Shown here one piece after another: positions 22,272 through 31,809 of a DNA stretch of 64,000 nt. The DNA is taken from contig OZ005696.1 of the NCBI GenBank assembly GCA_963930775.1, positions 2,108,001-2,172,000 of the forward strand. The letters are read 5' to 3'. The stretch comes from Cliona cf. orientalis. Taxonomy: Eukaryota; Porifera; Demospongiae; Clionaida; Clionaidae. The notes below the pieces were generated by a model. That model saw nothing but the letters and a program-made list of their open reading frames with translations, ran no database searches and had not been told where the DNA came from. Position 1 is the first letter of the stretch. The number at the start of each line of letters is the position of its first letter. The position numbers were made by a program, and so were the translations under genes.

Positions 22272-24524
22272 TCAAAATATTTGCACTCGACCATTATAAT
22301 AATCACTAACATAAAGTAGTCCATTCTTGTCTATTGTTATCCCATAAGGGCCATTGAACTGTCCTGGAGATTTCCCTTGGGTACCAAAAGAATGAAGAAG
22401 TGTATCACTTGAGTCAAAGATACAAATTCGATGGTTATCTGTATCACAGATATACACGATGTCATTTGAGTCAATACACACATCAAAGGGATTATTCAGC
22501 TTAGTATCTCCTAGCCATTGTAAGTGTACTCCTTCAAGGGTAAAGACTTGAATACGTGTGTTCCTACGATTTTCACCAACGTACATATTTTGCTTACTAT
22601 CAAATGCTATACCCCTGGGTTGCTCAAACTGTCCTTTACCAGAGCCTCTGGAGCCAAAATTTCTAAGTACAGTAAGGTCAGGATTCAGAATTTGAACTCG
22701 ATGGTTGGATGAGTCAGACACATACACTGTCTTATTAATAGGATGAATGGCTATACCTGCAGGACAGTTGAATTGTAGAGGATTTGCTCCAAACCTTCCC
22801 ACTGCTGTAATAAACTGTCCATCGGCGCTGAACTTTTGAATGCGATTATTGTATGAATCTGCCACCAAAATATTGCCATCATCATCGATTGCCACACCAC
22901 GAGGGCAGGCAAACTGTCCCTCTCCACTTCCCCTTGACCCAAATGACCTCAGCTTCTCTCCTGCCTGACTGTACACTGAGACCCTATGTGTATTACTCTC
23001 TGCAATGATGATTTCTCCCTTCTTGTTCACTGCCACACCCCAGGGCCTGCTCAGTCCTGTGATGGTCATGACTGGAGTTCCTAATTTCTTAATCGGTATA
23101 CCAAAAGTGACAGTAAATGGGCTTGCTTTGATGTGGTTGTCATCAAACTTGATGTGCAGCCGATGCCTTCCTCGACTAATGGGACAATAGTTAATCTCAT
23201 ATTGGTTATCCTTTATCCTCCTTATACTACCCTCAGTTATTTTTGCATTATTCTCTGAAGTAAGCTCACAAGTCATTCTGTCTATGTTACGGACATAAGG
23301 CTTTCCATGATGATCAAGGGTGAACACAGAAACAGTGGCTTTCTCGTTCACCATGGCAACCTGAAGACCTCTCCCAGTGGCATAGCTGGCTTCAGGAGCT
23401 ACAACCTGAACATATACATCACCCACTTGACCACAATCATCACTAAAGCTAGGCAAGGTGGCAAAGCCAACGTTGGCTTCCTCATAGGGTGCTAGAGCAT
23501 CTGCATTGAACTCAGCTGTCATCTCCTCAATCTGCTTCACAACTCTTTTCTTCATTTTCACGATCTCTCCCTGGCTCCCTGTCCTCAAGCTTTCCTTCAC
23601 AAACGACAAGCAGCTGCCAAGCTGAGCATGAATGGTCTCCATCTCGTCTCTCTGTTCTGCAAGGTTCTTCAGCTTTGGCTCTACTTGCTGGTCGACCTGC
23701 CTAACAAGCTCCACCTCTCTTCTCTTCAATGTCTCAATAAACCCACAGATCTCCTTGTGGATATTTGCTTTGACTAGAGCTCTCTGCTCATTAATCTCAG
23801 TGCAACGTGAATTAAGCTGCTTAAGCTTGTTGCTAACTACGCCCATCTGCTTTTCTACCGGCTCTAGGGATGCTGTGATGTCGGCTTTGTGGCCTTCAAA
23901 TGTGTCGCTGATCAGGTCATACTGGTGACCTTGGTGAAGTCGGATAGTGCAGTCATGGCAGACTAGCTTCCCGCACGTCTCGCAGTAAAGCCGCAGCTCC
24001 TGGTCTTTGTGCTTTGAGCAAAAATGGGTCACCTTCCTTGGGGGCATGTGCTTGGCTACGTCTCCTTTTAACTGGTCCATGCTTACAACCTCGTGTGAGG
24101 AAAAATCGTCCCAATTAGCGTGGACATCTGCACAAGTGGTGCAGATAAACTGGCCACAGTCGCGGCAAAAGCTGGTTGCAGGACGTGACACCTTCTTACA
24201 TTTCTCACACTGTACCTTTTGAGGCTCCTTCATTTTCTCCAGTGCCTCTTGAATCTCAAAAAGATGGTGGACGTGGAATGCTGACTGGAGGCCAGACACG
24301 CTAGTAGCCGGGGGAAGGAGGGTGGATCGACGGCAGGTGGGGCAGCGTAGGGAGAGTTGTTCCTGTCTGTCTGTGACCACCAGTCGCTGGAGACAGTCCT
24401 TGCAAAAGACGTGGAAGCAGTTTAGCATCTTTGGGTCTTTGAAGGCATCGAGGCAGATGGCACAGGTGAGCTGGCCCTCCAGCTTCTCCAGGGCTTGCTT
24501 GGCTACAGCTTGAGACTCTGCCAT
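22272..24524 (-). CDS. TRIM-NHL protein, copy 2
   Basis: Single exon, 750 residues from MAESQAVAK. Five further in-frame codons upstream (MIILI) are possible, but the shorter start matches copy 1. The domains are as in copy 1: RING (CAICLDAF to CPTCRRS), two B-boxes, coiled coil, filamin domain (ending KASPFTVTF) and six NHL repeats ending RVQIF. All zinc ligands of the RING and B-boxes are present. It differs from copy 1 by a short deletion between the B-boxes (PPRKVTHFC against QAPKKVTHFC) and by many substitutions in the filamin and NHL blades. Its start is 204 bases from the divergent TYSND1 start, so the two probably share a promoter. Ubiquitin-ligase activity is inferred from the family. 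Confidence 0.92.
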   Translation of the reverse strand: MAESQAVAKQALEKLEGQLTCAICLDAFKDPKMLNCFHVFCKDCLQRLVVTDRQEQLSLRCPTCRRSTLLPPATSVSGLQSAFHVHHLFEIQEALEKMKEPQKVQCEKCKKVSRPATSFCRDCGQFICTTCADVHANWDDFSSHEVVSMDQLKGDVAKHMPPRKVTHFCSKHKDQELRLYCETCGKLVCHDCTIRLHQGHQYDLISDTFEGHKADITASLEPVEKQMGVVSNKLKQLNSRCTEINEQRALVKANIHKEICGFIETLKRREVELVRQVDQQVEPKLKNLAEQRDEMETIHAQLGSCLSFVKESLRTGSQGEIVKMKKRVVKQIEEMTAEFNADALAPYEEANVGFATLPSFSDDCGQVGDVYVQVVAPEASYATGRGLQVAMVNEKATVSVFTLDHHGKPYVRNIDRMTCELTSENNAKITEGSIRRIKDNQYEINYCPISRGRHRLHIKFDDNHIKASPFTVTFGIPIKKLGTPVMTITGLSRPWGVAVNKKGEIIIAESNTHRVSVYSQAGEKLRSFGSRGSGEGQFACPRGVAIDDDGNILVADSYNNRIQKFSADGQFITAVGRFGANPLQFNCPAGIAIHPINKTVYVSDSSNHRVQILNPDLTVLRNFGSRGSGKGQFEQPRGIAFDSKQNMYVGENRRNTRIQVFTLEGVHLQWLGDTKLNNPFDVCIDSNDIVYICDTDNHRICIFDSSDTLLHSFGTQGKSPGQFNGPYGITIDKNGLLYVSDYYNGRVQIF

Positions 24525-24728
24525 AATCAGGATGATCAATCAGTGTCTGAGTAATGAAAGAAAAAATAAGCGATTGGTCTAGTTACTCTTTCAATTTTTT
24601 GCTAGTACATGTATAGATTTACTTGATTAACCTTCAGCGAAGTTCAAAGGCTGGCACACCCACTTATCTGCATCACATGATAAGTGGGTGGGGCTCGTTC
24701 TTCTACGCGCATGCGCCCGAAGGCTATT
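24525..24728. promoter_or_regulatory. Bidirectional promoter between TRIM-NHL copy 2 and TYSND1
   Basis: A 204-base divergent gap. It contains gggtggggc (GC-box/KLF-like) and the palindrome GCGCATGCGC at 24707-24716, only 13 bases before the TYSND1 ATG. The same arrangement was duplicated in front of TRIM-NHL copy 1. Function is inferred from position. Confidence 0.45.
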
Positions 24729-27700
24729 ATGGCTACATGCAACAACTCGTGTCTGATATCCGTCAAGCAGAGCTCCAGCTCCAATGATTCCTCGAGCTCC
24801 ACAGCTGACATCAGACCTCTCAGTGCAAGTGGATTTTTCTTCAGATCTTTTATCATCTCGAGTGCATCATGGCTAGCCTCCCTGGTTGATGTCAGGCAGG
24901 ACAGCAGAGGGTCTGGAGGTACAGCCACGTGGTCGTGGAAGGTCCAGCCACAACCTGAGTTTATCATTCTATACCAGGTATCATAGATCTATGCATATGC
25001 ACATAAGAAAAGAATAAAAGAGTAGGGGGATGAATCTATGTACATATAAGCCCCCCCCCCCCCCCTTCTGGCCTAAAAAGACCCTGGGCACTTTTATCAA
25101 TAAGGGTAGCTACTGCACATCAAATAGGGGACCAAAAATCGGAGAAGACAGTGTCATTAGGACATATTAGTCGTTATTGTTGGCCATAAGCTATAATATA
25201 GTTCACTCCTTCTCCATCATTATGTCATCCCTGGCACACTAGCAGCTTAATTCAAGTGACCAAGGGGGGCTCAATTTATTGAATGACTATTACGAGTAAT
25301 CATAATTGTTATATAGGAAGATCAAGAGATAAAGTTTGCTTCTGTGAAGTTTGTTGGAGTGTTTTTGATGCCCTCTATTTTGGTGGCATTGGAGGAGAGC
25401 CTCTCCTCCCTCTCTCACTGGAGAGCAGCTGTCTGCGGACACCATCACACTGACGATGAAATAACTGATCATAATGTACCACTTAAAAGTCTACTTCTTC
25501 CATTGGCTTGTGTGGCAGTATTTGAGACCAACCTTTCACCTACCCAGAGTAGATGGTATGTTCTTCAGTGCACACACTTCACAATCAAGGATCTAAAATC
25601 CTTACACTGTTGCGATGAAATGATTAATATACATGCACGATTATTTGTATGGAGGAAGGGCAGATAATGATCCTTGTGCTATTTATAGCACGTGTCATGC
25701 CACGACCGATCTGAAGTTCGGAAGCTGTACTGTGCTGTCGAGTTCATCTCCTTTGATTGAAGCATTGAAACTTGAAGTCGAGAGTCGGTCTTAGACTCCA
25801 TCTCTGCGATTGAGGCCCCGGCATCAATGTGTATATTAACGATCTTTTACCACATGCACCATTAGAACTACATGTATGTAGCTACTGGGGATGTGGTCAA
25901 GTTTTTCATATTAGCATAAATACGGTACTCTGATTCCTGCCAATATCCACACATGGGCTCTTCTTGACCTATTCTGCTCAATTTCTTATGTATTATAGGC
26001 AATTGGAGTTGCGCCATGCAGCTCCCAGTGTTGGTAGTCCGGTCTTTGTCTCAGCTACGCCGTTTGCTAGCTACTGTCCAGAGGTGTTCCTGAACAGTGT
26101 AATGTCTGGATGCGTGAGCAAGCTACTGGGCTCATCAGGCAGTGTATTCTTACTGGATGCCAGCACGGTTCTGGGATGCGAAGGTGGAATGGTAGTCCAT
26201 GGACGGTGCTCAAAGTAAGTTTCGTATTACGTGCAGTAGTGTTGCATAACTTAGTATAGCCTTATGATCTCCAGGATTTCCAACACTTAAATACCTGGAG
26301 ATGCATGGGGTGTCTGGGCTAATACCGTATAGCGGGAAACTTTCGAGGGAGAAAACTTTCACGAATTTCGCGATTTTTCAGCCATCCGCGATAGTTTTCT
26401 CCACGAAATTCTAGGTATGCCACACCCATTATGCGACCAGTTTTAGAGTATTCCGCGAAAGTTTTCTCCGTGAAATGCTCCTTTCCTACCGATCCGCGAA
26501 AGTTTTCTCCCTCGAAAATTTCCCGCTATACGGTATTAAATATGCGTTTCTCTTAGGAGTTCCCTGAATGGCTCTGATAAGCTGTGTGGCATGGTTCTGA
26601 GTTCACTCACGTCAGAGCAAGGTCAGCCCACTGGTCTCAGCCTTGCTTGCTCATCGTCTGCCATTTTGGAGGCTCTGCAGCTAGTTAGGGCTATCGCCAC
26701 AGCAAGGGATACATATCTTGACTCAGGTGATCTTAACTATGATCATAAAAATTAATTATTGCACAAATTATACCATAAAGTGACATTTAAATAAATAGCG
26801 TAAGTTTTTCAAGAGACCTATTTTCGTAATTTTTCACGTATACTTTATGGTGTATGTTGCTGATATGATACATAATTATTCAAATAGTGGCTATAGCTAG
26901 TGATATATGTGTACATATCTTTCCATTACAGACTTCTCCTTTCCACTGTAGATTTCCTAAAAAGACAGTCATCTTACATATCGTGCATTGATGAGCTGGA
27001 GAAATTGGTTGTTTTGCTGACGACGGGAGCAGGGTGGGGGACAGGGATTCACCTCACTCCATCTCTCGTGCTCACATGTAGCCATGTAGTTCAAAGCAAG
27101 CTAGGTTAGCAGTTTCAAAATGAAATTCGGTAATTCTGTGTGATCCAGAAGAGAGGAACTATGCATTAAGTGATATTCCATGTTTGGAGATAGAATAATA
27201 TGGGGAATGTAGATACTATGCTATAATTATAGCATGCATAGGCGTTCAAGTATGTAATCTCTGTATCTTTCTGCAGATTTGATGGCACATAATACTACCA
27301 CAGGAGAAGCCACTCGAGCAAAGGTGGTCTATTCTAGCCGATTCCCTGACCTTGCTCTTTTAAAACTCGACAAACCCATCACTTCAAACCACATATTTAT
27401 GCTAGAATCTGATATGAGACAATGGAACAGAAAATCTAGATCATCAGGAACCGTGGCCAAAGGTTGTAAAGGCATGGAGGTTGTTGTCATTGGATTTGGT
27501 CTGAGGCATGGTCGTACAAATATAACTGGCCCACTGGTGAGTAGGGGTGTCGTCTCCAAGGTCGTCTATGATAAGAATCAGCCGGTAATGCTAGTGACGA
27601 CAGCGGCTGTGAACCCAGGTATGAGTGGAGGACTGGTAGCCAATATGGAGACTGGCTCACCGCTTGGGATGGTGATCAGTAATTCACAGTGAGTCAGCTA

Positions 27701-28006
27701 TAATAGCATGTTCATGCAAGGTGATATGCAAGAAGTAGATATGACCAGAGTGTAGCTAAATACAGAATAGAAGAACAGCACAAAATTTATAGTCCTGTCA
27801 CTTCTAGGGTTGAAGATAAAGGAATGCTATACCCAAAAATCAACTATTGTCTTCCATTGCCATGGATACTCCCTGCCTTGGCAAGTTACGCTTCTGATGG
27901 TGAGTTACTACAGATGCAGCGATTAAAAGAGTGGGGTCAAAAGGTGAAACATTTATGGCAGCTTCAGTCAAGCCTGGACATGCATCCCATGAAAAGCAAA
28001 CTGTAA
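24729..28006 (+). CDS. TYSND1: Peroxisomal leader peptide-processing protease (TYSND1-like)
   Basis: Exons: 24729-24977, 25317-25555, 25999-26214, 26557-26726, 26952-27104, 27277-27688, 27808-28006. All are in phase, giving 545 residues (human protein 566). The C-terminal half is a trypsin-like serine protease: GWGTGIHLTPSLVLTCSHVV carries the catalytic His, FPDLALLKL the Asp and NPGMSGGLV the Ser. The last three residues are SKL, a canonical type-1 peroxisome import signal. In mammals TYSND1 removes the leader of PTS2 proteins and processes PTS1 enzymes of beta-oxidation inside peroxisomes; the same role is likely here. The N-terminal half (for example SGFFFRSF, SPVFVSATPF, LGCEGGMVV) follows the family's degenerate first protease-like domain. 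An alternative upstream in-frame ATG lies at 24684. Intron 2 holds a dispersed repeat and intron 3 a MITE. Confidence 0.88.
25072..25172. repeat. Repeat copy inverted relative to 20500-20615
   Basis: Partner of the repeat at 20500-20615 in opposite orientation. It lies in TYSND1 intron 1 just after a poly-C tract (about 25051-25067). Confidence 0.6.
25682..25925. repeat. Dispersed repeat, copy 2 (TYSND1 intron)
   Basis: Matches 7370-7660 in the same orientation with scattered small deletions. It lies in the intron between TYSND1 exons 25317-25555 and 25999-26214. Confidence 0.6.
26318..26537. repeat. MITE-like palindrome, GCGGGAAACTTTCGAG family, copy 2
   Basis: Near-perfect ends taccgtatagcgggaaactt and the reverse complement (ttcccgctatacggta), flanked on both sides by ta-rich sequence (taat..atta). 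About 220 bases, non-coding, in TYSND1 intron 3 only 19 bases before the next exon. Confidence 0.75.
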
Positions 28007-28137
28007 GATTAATAGCATGGTGTACAATTTTCCCATTATTATTCATGTTAATTGCAGTGGAATACTGGTATATATTTTTGTACATGGATTACGGTTGTAA
28101 TTAGATATTGACGTACAAGCTACAATTTCATACATTA

Positions 28138-31100
28138 TCAGAATACAGGTCCGTAGTACTTTGCTGCTATGTTTCGTTTGGGTAAGACAGTTGCTGGTTT
28201 CGTGGCTTGTGGCTTTGAGGAAACAGCTCTGTTCTTACCCACCCTCTTAGGACTGCCTGGAATAACACTGTTAATGTGCCTGTGTTAGAAGAAAGAACTT
28301 AGTTGCATAGTTGTATGACTTACGTCACTTCTCTATGAGCTCTAGTTTTAGCATGAAACACGTGTTGTACCTTTCATTTTGTCCTGAGGATGTTGGTAGA
28401 GGGTGTAGAAAGAGTGATCCCTTGTTATGCTGTAGCTGGCTGTGAATTGGTGAAGGTTTGCTCACTTCTTCAAGCTTCTGCTTTGCAGCCTTCTCCACAC
28501 ACATTGAGCACTGTTTGGTGCCATCAACTATGAGAACACAGAGTATACATGAGCAGTGTTTCATACAGAATCACTGATTATACTATAGCTAGATGGAGGA
28601 CCTGATGCCATTGGGGTAGGAAACTAATACAAAGTATAGTACGGTATAGTCAGAAAGTTTGAGGGGGGAAATTTTGAGTTAGGGATGGGAAATCGCAGGG
28701 CATCCCACCCTCTGTATGAAATATGTACTGATGACCAATGTCAAAGTATTATTTGCCTAAAATGCTATACTCTCCCCTCCAATGATATCTACTATTGCCA
28801 GACTCAAATTCAGTCATCTCTACCAATCACCCTCTCTGCAAATTTTCCTTTCCCTTTCAGAAAATTGGAACCTTACTCCTGCCTCATGAACAATAGAAGC
28901 AACTGAATAGTGTGTATACATGTAGCAACTCCAGTTGACCTTACTTGCTTTGCTGATGATCCTCGGTTTGCCCCTCTTCCTAGCAATATCCAGAGCATTG
29001 TCTCCATTCAGGGTACAGACGGAAGGGTCAGCACCATGTTCTAGTAGACAGTGAAAGCACTCTGGGTGACCACCGCCAGCAGCATGGTGGAGACCCGTCA
29101 ATCCTTGACCTAGATGATGACAATGAAATGTAGCAACAAAACCAACACATCATAATAGTATGATTACCTATGAAAATATAATTTATACCTACCATCGGGA
29201 AGGTTTGGGTTTGCTCCATTCTCTAGAAGCCAGTGTAGGCAATCAAGTGCTCCATATTGTGCAGCCTAAGGAATGTGCACATAATATAAAATAGCCTATT
29301 ATACATTGTAGGTATCATTAAGACATTGTAGAATGTATAATGTCACAAAAATAATGCTGAAGGTGTTGGCTACATGCAGGTATGGCGTACCGTGTGTGTA
29401 GATGTTCTTTTGAGTTTGTCCACTGCGCTCGTCTTTGCTCCCTTTCTTACAAGATACCTGAGGCAGTTTAGTCGGTTGTGGCCTGCAGCTTCATGAATAG
29501 GCTGAACCCCATTCTTATCACCTGAGAGGATTTTAAAGTAGACAAATGAACAGGTATATCGCATGTACGTATAGAGAATCAAATACATATAGACTGAGGG
29601 ATAATTTTTAGCCATATTATAACTTTTAGTTAGAAGATGCACATACCAATAAACCACGAACTATGTTTTTTAAGTTTGGGGCCATGTACAATGTACTATA
29701 AATCAGGAGTCAGGAGTACATGCTATTATGCACTCCTTTGTAAGGAGTTGATGAACTAACCAGCAGTGGTGTCAACATCATTCTTGATCAGAGCTACGAG
29801 ACACGGGAGGCTACCTTGTCTGGCAGCATAATGAGCAGGGGTCTTCCCCTCCTTGTCGGTGGAATCCAGCTCCATCCCTCTCTCCATTAGGCATGTGATC
29901 ACTTCACTGTGGTTGTGAAGTGCGGCCAAGTGGACACTCGACCTGCCTAGATTGTCCTCAAGGCAGATATCACATCCCTGGAGACAAATTTAAATTTCCA
30001 TAACTGCACTTGTTCCACATCTTCACCCATACTGTATACATGTACGTACATGTACATGTATATACGTATTCAGGGTTTCGATATCCTGATGCTTAGTATG
30101 TCTTATATGCCTACCCACCCGTGACCACCCCCAAACCCCAATTTATCACTGGATGAAATCCTAGTAGTTAACATAAAAGTGCATGCACATGTACATGTTT
30201 AACTCACTTGTTCACAAAGTACATCGAGGCACTTGGCCTCTCCATTCAGAGCACAGTAGTGAGCAGCCGATAGCCCGTTGCTATCGACGACATCCAGGTC
30301 GGATACTCGAGACAGTAGCAGCTTTAGAACACTGTAGTGCCCTCCAATGCAAGCCTCGTGGAGTGGAGTCTGCCCAGTCATGGAGCAGGCATCCACATTC
30401 ATACCCATCTCAATGAACAGTTTGACCATCTCCAGTCGACCTAAGCTGCACGCAACGTGAAGTGGCGTCCGCCGATTTGAATCTGTCACTCTCTGACTTA
30501 TCTCTCCACCCTTCAGCTCTTCCTTCAGCAAGCTCATGTCGCCACTGCTTACGGCGTGAAGGACTCCACTGGACTCACTATCTAGTGTTGCACGTGACAG
30601 TCTAGATACATGTACTCCTCCCATCGCTGCCCCCCTTAGGTTCACACCAGGTCCGGGTCTTATATTAGTGGTGTATGTCCTCTGTCCGTGCGAGAAATCA
30701 CGTGTGATTTGAGTAAGAAATGCACCAGCTGGCTGTTTCATCACCCCACTGATCGTAGATCTAGATGAAGAAGACTGAGTCGTGCTCTCTGTTGATTCCA
30801 GAGTGGATTGGGAATCTGACTGAATTCCACTAAGCGTATCTCCATCTCCATACTCATCTTCTTCAGAATCACCTTCAGTGGAGCTGTCTTCTTGCGTACT
30901 AGTCTCTGCCGTTTCAAATTCTCCATGGATGAGGGTCACATTCCGACGATCTGAAGCTGCCAAGCCTGCAACTATCGAAGAGTCTGCCATGCTGGTAGCC
31001 TCACTACCTACAGTACTTTCATCGTCGTCATCCTCAAAACCACTGACTTTGGCGCTGAAATCACTCTCACTCTCGCTATCTCGATCTCTTCCCCTCACAC

Positions 31101-31578
31101 TGCTGCCGCTTTGACGACTGCTGAAGCTGTCTCCAAAGGAGGGAGCGCTGCCGGGTGACGACTGTGGAGTGCCCAGGGAGGAATCCTGCATCAGTATCAA
31201 TGTAGTTCACACGTATTCAAAAATTTGTGAAACAACTACATGTATTGGTGGGGTGTTACAGGTGTTAATAAGTTTGGAAATATTTATGGTATCTATAGAA
31301 ACCTCAGTGTTGTCACATCAAAACATATTCAATTATGCTATTAAATGAACAAATCAAGACTGATTGAACATTCAGTAGCTTTGCAATCTATTATTAAAAC
31401 GGAAGTATATTATACTTCGTGCATGCAGTCATAGTATAAAACCATAGATGATAAAACGCATGTGTGACAGTGTGCAAATTCAAATGATCCTCACCTGCAG
31501 AAAATCGTGATCACCTTCATTTTCCATCCGGCCACTGCTGCTGATTCGTGAAATACTCGACTGAGAGTACAAGCTCAT
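28138..31578 (-). CDS. Ankyrin-repeat protein with acidic Ser-rich N-terminus (espin-like repeats)
   Basis: Exons, in transcription order: 31578-31495, 31185-30208, 29977-29761, 29521-29391, 29265-29193, 29109-28945, 28527-28371, 28279-28138. All junctions are in phase, giving 648 residues. Residues ~1-190 are low-complexity, rich in Ser, Glu, Asp and Thr (for example EDSSTEGDSEEDEYGDG). About seven to eight ankyrin repeats follow (RTPLHVACSLGRLEMVKLFI, GQTPLHEACIGGHYSVLKLLL, GKTPAHYAARQGSLPCLVALI, GVQPIHEAAGHNRLNCLRYL, AAQYGALDCLHWLLENGANP, GLTGLHHAAGGGHPECFHCLL). The tail has a CSMCVEKAAKQKLEE helix and a basic end KRNIAAKYYGPVF. The repeat phrasing (CLRYLV, CLHWLLENGAN) recalls espin, but no actin-binding module is recognisable, so I leave it unnamed. 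It is transcribed divergently from the PCYOX1-like gene. Confidence 0.85.
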
Positions 31579-31809
31579 TCTGCTACTGGGCTGCTACAAG
31601 CCTAAACCTATAATATCGGGATGAGACTATCTTTTGCAGCTGTCAGAGCCTTTGAGCCACGCCCACACAAAAATAAAAAGCCCGCCCAGACCCCGCCTCT
31701 CTCCAACCTGTTTTTTCTATATAATGCCCATCCCGAGAGAAGCAAGGTGAGCGTTGTGAGTGATCGTGAGCGTCTACTGAGGTCCTCTCCTGTCTACTAA
31801 ACTAGCGGC
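31579..31809. promoter_or_regulatory. Divergent promoter between ankyrin protein gene and PCYOX1-like gene
   Basis: A 231-base gap between two head-to-head start codons. It contains agcccgcccagaccccgcctc, with GC-box-like cccgcc repeated. Both 5' leaders must lie here, so a shared promoter is likely; no TATA box is evident apart from tttctatataatg at ~31714. Confidence 0.4.

Noticed and set aside
24644-24967. 107-residue minus-strand open frame
   Set aside because: It is antisense to TYSND1 exon 1, which has correct phase with exon 2 and family-like sequence; the minus frame has no splice or homology support.
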